Shown in pieces: positions 8,201-15,218 of a DNA stretch of 17,060 bases; within the stretch, counting starts at the first letter, position 1; every line of letters begins with the position of its first letter. Source of the DNA: Clostridia bacterium (lineage in GTDB: Bacteria > Bacillota_A > Clostridia > Christensenellales > Aristaeellaceae). The DNA is taken from NCBI GenBank assembly GCA_017620455.1, contig JAFZQK010000015.1:1-17060 (forward strand), written 5' to 3'. The notes under the pieces were generated by a model. That model was not told the DNA's origin, ran no database searches, and saw only the letters and a list, made by a program, of their open reading frames with translations. A program made the position numbers and the translations under genes.

Positions 8201-9559
8201 TCAGGGGTTGGTGCCGTTGTGAAGAATGAAATCGGCGATTGTCCGGATCACGGCGGCGTCCACGGTATCCGTCCGGGCATAGATGGCGTTGCCTTCGGCT
8301 TTCTGCCCGGCGGTGAAGACGTGGGTGAGCCCCGGGAAGGAGATCAGGCGCCAGTTGGCCTTTTCTCCCAGGGCGCTCTGCCAGATGGCAAAGTCCTCCA
8401 TGGTCGCCTGGTAATCCTCCTCGCCCTGCAAAAGCAGGCAGGGCTGGGAGATCTCCTGAGCGGCCTGCAGGATATCGTAGGCCGCCAGCCATTTCCAGTA
8501 AGGCGCGAAGGCCCCGGCTACCGTTTCATCGTCGGCGAGGGCGTCCGGATCCTGCAGCTGATCCAGCTCGGCAAAAAGCGCGTCCTTTTCCGCCTGCAGC
8601 TCCGGGGTCACCTCCGGCAGCAGGGAATACAGAAAATCGTACTGTTCCCGGATCAATACGTCCAGGGGCCGGGGAGACGCGGCCATCAGGATGAAGCCGC
8701 AGGCGTCCACGGGCTGCTCCCGCAGAGCCCGGGCGATGGCGGGAACGGCGTTTCCGCCCAGGCTGTGGCCCAGCACCCAGATCCGGGCGGGGTCGATCCT
8801 GTCCTGCCGGGCCAGCAGCTGCACCGCGTTCACGGCGTCCTCGATGGATTCGTCCACCAGGGTGCCCTGCGTGTCGGCCGCCATTTCCTCGCCGTACACA
8901 TAGGTGCGCTTGTCGAAGCGGTAGACGGCCACGCCCTGAGCCGCCAGGCCCTCCGCCAGATCCCGGAAGGGCTTGAGGTTCATCACGGTCTCGTCCCGGT
9001 CGCTGGGGCCGGAGCCCTGCACCAGCACCACCGCCGGGAAGGGGCCTTCGCCCTTGGGAATAAGCAGCGTGCCCGGCAATTCGCCCTGCAGGGCGGGCAC
9101 CGGCAGCGCCAGCTCGATGCTGTCGAAGAACGCGCTGTCTTCTTCCCGCTTGTTTCCGCCGGTATAAGGCGCGGTGGAGAGCCCCGCCACGGCGCCCTGA
9201 TCCGTTACCAGCACCAAATCCAGGGGCATGGTGGAGAAAACGCAGGGGATGCGGAACGCCCGGTAGCCCTGGATCTCTTCCTCGTAAGCGGCGCCGATCT
9301 CCTGCGCCGCGCCCAATGTGGACAGGGAAGCGGCCAGGCTCTGCATGCCGCCCATCCGGTCCGCCGCCGATTGCATCTGCGCGGTCATCGCCCAGACGCC
9401 GTCCAGCGTTTCCGGGGCTTCGCCCAGGAAAATGCCGATCCATTCCTCCGCGTCCGCGGCATTTTCGATTTTCCGCGCTTCCTGCTCCGCCGCGGCGGAA
9501 ACGGTCAGCGCCAGGATTACGGCCAGCAGCGCGGCCATAAGTTTCTTCATTCTTTTCAT
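8201..9559 (-). CDS. Exported alpha/beta hydrolase with DUF3887-like N-terminal domain
   Basis: The 452-residue product carries a Sec signal peptide (MKRMKKLMAALLAVILALTV, cleavage expected near AAA-EQ at 24-25). Residues about 35-135 form a DUF3887-like domain, often fused to serine hydrolases in Firmicutes. The hydrolase part starts near 155: oxyanion region VVLVQGSGPSDRDE (177-190), nucleophile elbow GHSLGG with S266, acid D382 in GEEDYQ, and H413 in LTHVF, a complete triad. Peptidase S9/dienelactone-type esterases act on small esters or peptides; here the enzyme would work outside the membrane. The ATG at 9559 overlaps the merR stop as ATGA and has GGGGAGGAG 7 bases upstream. The open frame up to 9823 is a shadow of merR. 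Substrate unknown; detoxification of an envelope-active compound is an inference from the operon. Confidence 0.9.
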   Translation of the reverse strand: MKRMKKLMAALLAVILALTVSAAAEQEARKIENAADAEEWIGIFLGEAPETLDGVWAMTAQMQSAADRMGGMQSLAASLSTLGAAQEIGAAYEEEIQGYRAFRIPCVFSTMPLDLVLVTDQGAVAGLSTAPYTGGNKREEDSAFFDSIELALPVPALQGELPGTLLIPKGEGPFPAVVLVQGSGPSDRDETVMNLKPFRDLAEGLAAQGVAVYRFDKRTYVYGEEMAADTQGTLVDESIEDAVNAVQLLARQDRIDPARIWVLGHSLGGNAVPAIARALREQPVDACGFILMAASPRPLDVLIREQYDFLYSLLPEVTPELQAEKDALFAELDQLQDPDALADDETVAGAFAPYWKWLAAYDILQAAQEISQPCLLLQGEEDYQATMEDFAIWQSALGEKANWRLISFPGLTHVFTAGQKAEGNAIYARTDTVDAAVIRTIADFILHNGTNP

Positions 9560-10281
9560 TTCAGATCTCCTCCCCAGGTTTCCACACAGAAGCCGTGATG
9601 CCCGCATTTGACGCAGGTGAGCTTCCGGGTCTTGCGCGTGTGCCTTGCAAAAAACATTTCTTTGAACGTGGGCCGGAATACCTCGTGGCACTGCGGGCAG
9701 ATGTAAGCGACGTTCCGATAGTAATACCGGCTGGCGACGACGCCGAAGAGCACCGCCAGCGCGGCCCAGACGGCGAACGGCCACCAGACGCCCTTGAGAG
9801 CCCACAGCAGGACGCCCGTCCACTCCAGGATCCCCAGGGCGATGGCGGGCAGGATCATCCGCCGGTACAGGGCGCTGAGCTTCTTTTTATTTTCCATAAC
9901 AGTCGCTATGTCACCGATGGTTTCCATGGAGAACAGGGAAGCCGTGCGGATGCCCTCCTTCAGTTCGTCCAGCCGGGCCAGCCGGTCCTGGCGCTGCGCG
10001 ATCTCGTCTCTGAGCATCAGCGCCTGCTGCTCCAGCAGCACGGAGATCACGCTGCCCGGATCCTCCTCCGCCATGAGGCGGCCGATGGTGTCCAGGGATA
10101 GGCCCGTATCCCGCAGGAAGCAGACGATCTTCATTTTTTTCAGGTCGTCTTCGGAATACAGCCTTCTGCCGCCCTCGCTCAGCGCGCTGGGGACCAGGAT
10201 GCCCTTCTGATCGTAGAACTGCACCGTCCGCACCGTCACTCCGCAAATCTTCGCCAACTCTCCGGTGGTGTAGCGCGACAT
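9556..10281 (-). CDS. MerR-family regulator with C-terminal membrane hairpin and zinc ribbon
   Basis: The 241-residue protein begins with a MerR winged-helix domain (YTTGELAKICGVTVRTVQFYDQ..., about 1-70), followed by a coiled-coil dimerisation helix (about 78-113). Instead of a ligand-binding domain there are two hydrophobic segments (about 141-161 and 164-184) and then a zinc-ribbon-like tail with CPQC (C195, C198) and CVKC (C223, C226). The ATG at 10281 has AAAGGAGG 9 bases upstream; an in-frame start at 10317 would precede the promoter -10 and is rejected. It is the first gene of the operon and its stop overlaps the hydrolase start. The promoter at 10306-10336 has a MerR-type 19-bp spacer with a palindrome, so autoregulation and activation of the whole operon are likely. 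The membrane hairpin suggests sensing at the membrane; the inducer is unknown. Confidence 0.9.
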   Translation of the reverse strand: MSRYTTGELAKICGVTVRTVQFYDQKGILVPSALSEGGRRLYSEDDLKKMKIVCFLRDTGLSLDTIGRLMAEEDPGSVISVLLEQQALMLRDEIAQRQDRLARLDELKEGIRTASLFSMETIGDIATVMENKKKLSALYRRMILPAIALGILEWTGVLLWALKGVWWPFAVWAALAVLFGVVASRYYYRNVAYICPQCHEVFRPTFKEMFFARHTRKTRKLTCVKCGHHGFCVETWGGDLK

Positions 10282-10305
10282 AGTCTTGCGCCTCCTTTCG
10301 CCGTC

Positions 10306-10336
10306 AATGTAGCACATGACGCAGCGTCACGAGCAA
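10306..10336 (-). promoter_or_regulatory. MerR-type promoter of the regulator/hydrolase/ABC operon
   Basis: On the minus strand a weak TTGCTC -35 (10331-10336) and TACATT -10 (10306-10311) are separated by 19 bp. The long spacer holds a perfect palindrome, the established layout for MerR-family activation by DNA untwisting. A-rich tracts at 10351-10380 lie just upstream and could act as an UP element. Confidence 0.7.
10317..10329. promoter_or_regulatory. MerR operator palindrome
   Basis: TGACGCAGCGTCA is a perfect 13-bp palindrome centred at 10323 between the -35 and -10 elements. A further half-site TGACGCA occurs at 10341-10347, one palindrome spacing (24 bp) away. Confidence 0.7.
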
Positions 10337-10400
10337 TACCTGACGCAGGGGGATTTTTTGTTTTTTTCCGAAAATTTTTGATAAACCGCCGTTTTTACAG

Positions 10401-10458
10401 AAAAAAGCCCGCTTTCAGCGACAAGCTGGCGGCAGCTTGCGCTGAATACCGGGCTTTC
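10401..10458 (-). terminator. Intrinsic terminator after tRNA-Arg
   Basis: On the minus strand a three-tier hairpin (agcccg/cgggct, tcagcg/cgctga, caagctg/cagcttg, loop of 4) is followed by TTTTTT. It starts right after the encoded CCA and would end both the tRNA transcript and any read-through from the rnz operon. Confidence 0.9.
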
Positions 10459-10535
10459 TGGCGCGCCTGGCGCGATTCGAACGCGCGGCCTTTCGCTTAG
10501 GAGGCGAACGCTCTATCCTGCTGAGCTACAGGCGC
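10459..10535 (-). tRNA. tRNA-Arg, anticodon CCT, CCA encoded
   Basis: The minus strand folds into a standard cloverleaf: acceptor GCGCCTG/CAGGCGC, D-stem GCTC/GAGC, anticodon stem TTCGC/GCGAA with loop CTCCTAA, T-stem GCGCG/CGCGC with loop TTCGAAT, and discriminator G followed by CCA at 10461-10459. Anticodon CCT reads the AGG arginine codon. The mature part without CCA is 74 bases. Confidence 0.97.
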
Positions 10536-10546
10536 ACAGCATGGTG

Positions 10547-10575
10547 ATTATAGCATACCTGCCGGCGGGACGCAA
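10547..10575 (-). promoter_or_regulatory. Promoter of tRNA-Arg
   Basis: Minus strand TTGCGT (10570-10575), 17-bp spacer and a perfect TATAAT (10547-10552), 11 bases before the mature tRNA 5' end. It begins just after the rnz stop codon. Confidence 0.7.
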
Positions 10576-10593
10576 GCACTGGGCGGCTCTTTT

Positions 10594-11523
10594 TTATTCG
10601 GCGGGGAAAGCCAGCGCGGCGTGCAGGCCGTCCCGCCCGCAGACAGCGGCGGGGCAATGGGCCCGGGCCAGGGGCAGATACGATTCCGGATCCTCGATGC
10701 GCTGGGAAAAATGGGCCAGCCACACCTGCCGGGCGCCGCTTTCCGCCGCGGCTGCGCCGGCCTGGGAAAAGGTCATGTGGCCGTAGCGGTTGGCTTCTTC
10801 CCGCTGGCCGTCCTCGCCGTAGGTGGCTTCGAGGATCATCAGGTCCGCGTCCCGGGCGGCGTCGGCGATGGCCGGGCAGGGGGCGGTGTCCCCAGTGAAA
10901 ACGAAGCGCAGCCCCCGGCGCGCTTTCCCCAGCACCTGTTCGGGCCGGACCGGGCCGTTTTCGGTCTGCACCGTTTCGCCCTTCTGCAGCGCGCCCCACA
11001 GCCTTGTGGGCACATTCAGCGCCCGGGCGGCCTCCGGCCGGAACGCCCCGGCCCGGCCCAGGGTGAACAGATATCCCTGGCTTTTTCCCCGGTGGCAGGT
11101 GGGGAAGGCGGCGAGACGGGCCAGGGCGGGCCATTGGGGATGCAGGGCGGAAAGGGAAATGCCGTCTTCCTCCCAGGGCCGCAGCGTCACGGGAAAGGGC
11201 AATTCCCCCGCCGCCTGCATGATGGGCTGCAGATCGGACCGCAGCCCTTCCGGGCCGGTGATCGTCAGGGGGTCCGTGCGGCCCATGACCCCCAGGGTCT
11301 GCAGAAGCCCGGGCAGGCCGAACACATGGTCGCCGTGGTAGTGGGTCAGGGCGATCAGATCGCATTTCATCAGGCTGACCCCCGCCTTCCGCGCGGCAGT
11401 CTGGGTGCCCTCGCCGCAGTCGAACAGGATGCTCCGCCCGCCGCAGGAGAGCACCGCGGCGGTGAGCGCCCTTTCCGGCAGCGGCAGGAGGGCGGAAACA
11501 CCAAGCAGGGTCACGTCGATCAT
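10594..11523 (-). CDS. rnz: Ribonuclease Z (tRNA 3' endonuclease), MBL fold
   Basis: RNase Z cuts tRNA precursors after the discriminator base. The 309-residue length is normal for the short bacterial form. The zinc motif THYHGDH gives H61, H63, D65 and H66; further ligands are H144 (TCHRGKSQGY), D212 (VFTGDTAP) and H271 (LAHFSQR). GHMTFSQAG (248-256) is also typical of RNase Z. The segment at 150-200 is where the exosite/flexible arm region falls. The ATG at 11523 has GAGGAG 5 bases upstream; the longer frame to 11970 is a shadow of the PBP gene. It starts 14 bases after the PBP stop, so it is probably the last protein gene of the envelope operon. The next gene on the same strand is a tRNA, a fitting but possibly accidental neighbour. 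Confidence 0.95.
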   Translation of the reverse strand: MIDVTLLGVSALLPLPERALTAAVLSCGGRSILFDCGEGTQTAARKAGVSLMKCDLIALTHYHGDHVFGLPGLLQTLGVMGRTDPLTITGPEGLRSDLQPIMQAAGELPFPVTLRPWEEDGISLSALHPQWPALARLAAFPTCHRGKSQGYLFTLGRAGAFRPEAARALNVPTRLWGALQKGETVQTENGPVRPEQVLGKARRGLRFVFTGDTAPCPAIADAARDADLMILEATYGEDGQREEANRYGHMTFSQAGAAAAESGARQVWLAHFSQRIEDPESYLPLARAHCPAAVCGRDGLHAALAFPAE

Positions 11524-11537
11524 AATTGCTCCTCGGT

Positions 11538-12974
11538 TCAGGGGCTGATGCCGTGGGACAGCAGCCAGGAAAAGATCTGCTTTGCGATGGGGGCCGCCAC
11601 GGTGCCGCCGCCGTTTTCGGCGTTTTCCACCATCACGGCCAGGCAGTAGGGGGCGTCGGCCTCGTCCAGGAAGCCCACGAACCAGGCGTTGACGAGGGTG
11701 CCGCCGGGATTCTTGGGGTCGTCCAGCTCGGCGGTGCCGGTTTTGCCGCACACGGCCTTGCCGGGGACGGCGGCGCGGCTGCCCGTGCCGCCGGTGACCA
11801 CGGCGCGCATGTATTCCTTGAGCACTTTGGCCTGCTGGGCGTTCAGGGCCCGGCGGTAGGCCTGGGCGGAGAAGGCCGCCCGGCGGCTGCCGGAAGCGGA
11901 GACGGCCTCCCGGATCATCCAGGGCTCCATCATCTGCCCGCCGTTGGCAATGCCTCCGGCGATCATGCACATGTGGAGGGGAGAGGCCCCCAGAGCGCTC
12001 TGGCCGATGCCGGTCATGGCGATTTCATATTCGGTGCGGTTTTCCGTGGGATATTTGGAATCCTCCACCACCAGGTCCCGGAAAAGGAAGGCGTCGTTAA
12101 AGCCGAAATCCTCCGCGGCCCTGCGCAGGGCCTGATCCCCCACCGACAGGGCGATCTGGGCGAAGGTATTGTTGCAGCTCTGGGCAAAGGCTTCCTTCAT
12201 CGTCACCGATCCGTGCTGGGTCAGCTTTCCCGCCGTCCGGTCCGTGCCGGCGTCGGTGATCTCCCGGTCCCCGGCCTGCAGCACGCCGGTGCACAGGTAA
12301 GCGCGGTCCTGCCAGTCGGCCAGGTTTTTCATGGCCGCGGCGGCGGTGACGATCTTGAAGGTGGAGCCGGGGGCGGTGAGGGTCTGGGTGCAGCGGTTGG
12401 TGGAGGAGCCCGCGGGGGCTGCGGCGGTATCCCGGGGATCGAAGGCGGGGAAGGACAGCATGCACAGCACTTCCCCGGTCTTGTAATTCATTACGGTGAC
12501 GGCGCCCTTTTTGCCCGCCGGGAACAGGGATGCGGCGTAGACGGACAGGGGGCCGTCCACGGTCAGCGTTACGTCGTCGCCCCGGAGCTTTTCTCCCCGC
12601 AGCGCGGCGCCCAGCCGCTCGGGGAAGGAGACCCGGGCGCCGTAGAGATAGGCGGAACAGAAATATTCCGCGCTGCTTTTCATGTTGAAGGCGCTGCTGC
12701 CCACGGCGTGCACCGTGGCGCGGCGCAGGCTTTCGTCGTCAGGATAAAGGCGCGCGCCCTCCGCGTCCGAATCCGCCAGCACCGTGCCGCTGCGGTCCAG
12801 GATGCGGCCGGGGATCACGTTCTGCCGCTTGCTGCGGGCGTAGCCGTTCTTGGGCGAGGAATACCAGCGGTTGCCGTTGACGGAGACGGTGTACGCCCCG
12901 TAGGCGATGAGCAGCAGCAGCAGCCCGCAGAGCACGAAGGCCAGCCGCAGCATGTTCTTTCTTAGCTTCTTCAC
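11538..12974 (-). CDS. Class B penicillin-binding protein (D,D-transpeptidase, PbpA/FtsI type)
   Basis: The 478-residue protein cross-links peptidoglycan peptides outside the membrane. It has one N-terminal membrane segment (about 9-30), a short linker domain with GRILDRSGTVLAD (56-68), and the transpeptidase domain with the three active-site motifs: S204-T-F-K207 in APGSTFKI, SCN at 266-268, and KTG at 411-413 in CGKTGTAE. It is shorter than typical FtsI proteins, and resembles actinobacterial PbpA and the Clostridia copies next to FtsW/RodA. The GTG start at 12974 overlaps the upstream stop as GTGA and has GGGAGG 9 bases upstream. Pairing with the SEDS gene upstream implies a polymerase/cross-linking complex, as established for SEDS-bPBP pairs. 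Confidence 0.95.
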   Translation of the reverse strand: MKKLRKNMLRLAFVLCGLLLLLIAYGAYTVSVNGNRWYSSPKNGYARSKRQNVIPGRILDRSGTVLADSDAEGARLYPDDESLRRATVHAVGSSAFNMKSSAEYFCSAYLYGARVSFPERLGAALRGEKLRGDDVTLTVDGPLSVYAASLFPAGKKGAVTVMNYKTGEVLCMLSFPAFDPRDTAAAPAGSSTNRCTQTLTAPGSTFKIVTAAAAMKNLADWQDRAYLCTGVLQAGDREITDAGTDRTAGKLTQHGSVTMKEAFAQSCNNTFAQIALSVGDQALRRAAEDFGFNDAFLFRDLVVEDSKYPTENRTEYEIAMTGIGQSALGASPLHMCMIAGGIANGGQMMEPWMIREAVSASGSRRAAFSAQAYRRALNAQQAKVLKEYMRAVVTGGTGSRAAVPGKAVCGKTGTAELDDPKNPGGTLVNAWFVGFLDEADAPYCLAVMVENAENGGGTVAAPIAKQIFSWLLSHGISP

Positions 12975-14221
12975 GGCGCGTCACCTCCCTGCATGGCCAG
13001 GGCCCGGTCTTCCGCCACGCTGGCCCGGTTGCGGCTGGCGATGCCCTGGAGGAAGCCGATCATGCACAGGCTGGAGAGCATGGAGGTGCCGCCGTAGCTG
13101 ATGAAGGGCAGCGTGACGCCGGTGAGGGGGATCAATTTGATGTTGCCGGCGATGATGACGAAGGCCTGCAGGGTGATCAGCGCCGCGCAGCCCACGGCCA
13201 GCAGGGCGTGGAACAGGGTGTTGGAGCGCCGGGCGATCATCACCGCCCGGATGACGATGAACAGGTACATCAGCACCACGATCACCCCGAAGATCAGGCC
13301 GAATTCATTGAGGATCACGGGGAAAATGAAATCGTTGTACGCTTCCGGGATGGTGGAGGACGCGTTGCCCAGCCCCAGCCCCGTGCCCCACAGCCCGCCG
13401 TTGGCGATAGCGATGAAGGAATAGACGATCTGATAGCCCGCGTCGTTGGCATATTTCCAGGGATCCTGCCAGACGGCCAGGCGGTCCTTGACGTGCTTGA
13501 ACATCTTATAGCCCAGCACCGCGGCCCCTGCGCCCCCCGCCAGCCCCGCGCCCACCAGCAGCAGGCTGCCCGTGGCGGCAAAGAGCATGGCCAGGCACAG
13601 CCCGTAATACAGCAGGGCGGTGCCCAGGTCCTTCTGCAGCATCAGCATGGCCAGGCACGCCCCGCCGAACAGGATGGAAAGCAGCACCTTCCGCCGGGAG
13701 AGGAGAAAGGACATGCACAGCAGCAGCGCCAGCTTCACGATTTCGCTGGGCTGGAGGGAATGGCCGCCGATCCAGATCCAGTTTTTCGCGCCGTTCTGCT
13801 CTTTGCCGATGAGCAGCGGCAGGGCCAGCAGCACCATGCTGCCCGCCATGAGCAGCAGCGTCAGCAGCTTCCAGGATTTCACGTGGCGCACCAGCTGGGC
13901 GGAGAGCACCATGCCGCCCACGCCCACGCCGTAATTCAGGGCCTGGGTCAGTCCCCGGGCGGGGGAAATGCGGTAAAGGATCAGCACCCCCAGGGCGCAC
14001 AGGAAATTCGTCAGGCACAGCAGCAGCCGGTCCGAGGGGAACAGGTGGGGCAGGATCTCGTTGCCCGCGAAGATCAGGGCGGGCACCACCACGGCCAGCA
14101 GGAAGCACTGCCATTCCCAGCCCTTCAGGGCCAGCAGCAGGAACCCGGCGAAAAAGAACAGCATGGAGGCCGCCGTCATGCCCCGGGCCGGGCTCCGGCG
14201 GCGGGATGCGGATTTAGCCAT
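12971..14221 (-). CDS. SEDS-family peptidoglycan polymerase (FtsW/RodA/SpoVE)
   Basis: The 416-residue multi-pass membrane protein is a lipid II polymerase of the SEDS family. Conserved blocks are NGAKNWIWIGGHSLQPSE (143-160), QKDLGTALLY (196-205) with D198 at the position of the catalytic aspartate region, and PLTGVTLPFISYGGTS (365-380). NGGLWGTGLGLG (274-285) and EAYNDFIF (293-300) are also standard. Hydrophobic segments cover most of the chain, with an extended basic N-terminus. The ATG at 14221 has AAGGAGGAG upstream and overlaps the FHA gene end by 8 bases; its stop overlaps the PBP start. Whether it serves elongation (RodA-like) or division (FtsW-like) cannot be told from the sequence; the FHA and PBP neighbours recall the actinobacterial rodA-pbpA cluster. 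Confidence 0.96.
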   Translation of the reverse strand: MAKSASRRRSPARGMTAASMLFFFAGFLLLALKGWEWQCFLLAVVVPALIFAGNEILPHLFPSDRLLLCLTNFLCALGVLILYRISPARGLTQALNYGVGVGGMVLSAQLVRHVKSWKLLTLLLMAGSMVLLALPLLIGKEQNGAKNWIWIGGHSLQPSEIVKLALLLCMSFLLSRRKVLLSILFGGACLAMLMLQKDLGTALLYYGLCLAMLFAATGSLLLVGAGLAGGAGAAVLGYKMFKHVKDRLAVWQDPWKYANDAGYQIVYSFIAIANGGLWGTGLGLGNASSTIPEAYNDFIFPVILNEFGLIFGVIVVLMYLFIVIRAVMIARRSNTLFHALLAVGCAALITLQAFVIIAGNIKLIPLTGVTLPFISYGGTSMLSSLCMIGFLQGIASRNRASVAEDRALAMQGGDAP

Positions 14222-15014
14222 GGCGATCGCTCCTCCTTCTGCGCCGGGGAACGGGGCTTTCGTAGGGCAGGGCCTCGTCTTCCTCCAGGTCCGTTTTCAG
14301 GCTTTCGCTCTGCTGCCGGGCCGCTTCCTCCTGGGCTTTGCGCAGATCCTCCAGGGAATAGGCGTACTGCCAGGTCATCTGTCCGTCGTCGGTATAGCCG
14401 CCGTCGTAGGCGTCGGGCTGGGGGAAGCCGCCGGCGCCGTCCTCCGGCGCTTCCGCCGCGTCAAAGCCGGGGGCGGGGAAGGGCAGGGGCGCGGGGGCGC
14501 CTTCCTCCTCAAAGGAGAAATTATCCAGCGGCACGTCCGGCGCTTCCTGCTGCCAGGCGGGATAGAAGGGCACGTTGAGCCCGGCGAACAGGCGCACCCG
14601 CAGCTCCGCGCCGCCCACCTGCAGCCGGGTGCCGTGCAGGGCGTAGCCGCTGCCGCCGATTTCCCGGCCGTTGAGCAGCACCCGGGCCCCCAGGCGGGGG
14701 ATGATGCGCATGCCCTTGCCGTCCTCAAAGGTGAACAGGGCGTGATTGCGCTTGACGCCCGCGTCCTTCACCCGGATATCGCACTCCCGGGACGCGCCGA
14801 TGGTGCCCTCCCGGGGCAGGGGCTGGGCCTGGCCGGTGCGCAGGTCCACCACCTCGCCCACCAGCCCGGCGTCGGGCAGGGCGCGCATGTCCCTTTGGTA
14901 CTGCCGGGCGTCCCGGCGCATCCAGCGGAAGGCCCGCCACAGTAAAAGCGCGCCTGCCAGCACGAAAACGTACCGCATGGCCAGGGCCAGCAGCTCATAC
15001 GCGCTTTCCGCCAC
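14214..15014 (-). CDS. Membrane-anchored FHA-domain protein
   Basis: The 266-residue protein has an N-terminal membrane segment (about 10-28), a basic juxtamembrane stretch (RAFRWMRRDARQYQR), an FHA domain (about 52-145), and an acidic/proline-rich disordered tail (about 150-240) ending in a basic cluster PRRRRRSDRHG. FHA hallmarks are TIGASRECDIRV (71-82), the conserved His in VKRNHALF (H91) and LLNGREI (113-119). The usual Arg of the GR motif is Ala (A74) and the usual Ser before the His is Lys (K88), so phosphothreonine binding may be weak or lost. The GTG start at 15014 has AAAGGAGG 7 bases upstream and a promoter behind it. First gene of the operon; a scaffold role for the SEDS/PBP pair is an inference. 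Confidence 0.9.
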   Translation of the reverse strand: MAESAYELLALAMRYVFVLAGALLLWRAFRWMRRDARQYQRDMRALPDAGLVGEVVDLRTGQAQPLPREGTIGASRECDIRVKDAGVKRNHALFTFEDGKGMRIIPRLGARVLLNGREIGGSGYALHGTRLQVGGAELRVRLFAGLNVPFYPAWQQEAPDVPLDNFSFEEEGAPAPLPFPAPGFDAAEAPEDGAGGFPQPDAYDGGYTDDGQMTWQYAYSLEDLRKAQEEAARQQSESLKTDLEEDEALPYESPVPRRRRRSDRHG

Positions 15015-15049
15015 GGCGATTCCTCCTTTGCTGCAAATTTCAATAATTC

Positions 15050-15079
15050 AGTATAACACAATCATGCCGTTTCCGTCCA
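15050..15079 (-). promoter_or_regulatory. Promoter of the FHA/SEDS/PBP/rnz operon
   Basis: Minus strand TGGACG (15074-15079), 18-bp spacer and TATACT (15050-15055), about 36 bases before the GTG start. The -10 is good, the -35 only fair. Bases 15080-15157 show nothing else recognisable. Confidence 0.55.
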
Positions 15080-15157
15080 TGAAAAACGCAGATTTTATCA
15101 TGATTTCCCGAATGCGCATCCCAAGGATATCCGAATCGGTTTTCTTTGTGGATAAGT

Positions 15158-15203
15158 AAGGGAAGAGGGCTTTCTTTTTCGGAAAAGAAAGCCCCCTTCC
15201 CTT
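15158..15203 (-). terminator. Long hairpin after ilvE, probable terminator or mRNA 3' end
   Basis: The arms aagggaag-agggctttctttt and its complement pair over about 20 bp around a short loop at 15179-15183, 16 bases after the ilvE stop. A T-tract is not present directly after the stem on either strand, so it may stabilise the 3' end as much as terminate. Confidence 0.6.
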
Positions 15204-15218
15204 TATTGCTGCCGCATA

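Noticed and set aside
9560..9823. N-terminal extension of the exported hydrolase by 88 residues
   Set aside because: It overlaps the merR gene in another frame and would bury the signal peptide; the ATG at 9559 has a strong ribosome binding site and an ATGA overlap.
10282..10317. Earlier merR start adding 12 residues
   Set aside because: It would start within the promoter spacer, upstream of the -10 element, and lacks a ribosome binding site; the ATG at 10281 has AAAGGAGG.
11524..11970. Longer N-terminus for RNase Z
   Set aside because: The extension is a shadow of the PBP gene; the family N-terminus begins at MIDVTLLG with a good ribosome binding site.
13208..14578. 456-aa open frame on the + strand opposite the SEDS and FHA genes
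   Set aside because: Gln/His/Gly-rich low-complexity translation, no ribosome binding site, and fully antisense to two well-supported genes; a GC-rich shadow frame.
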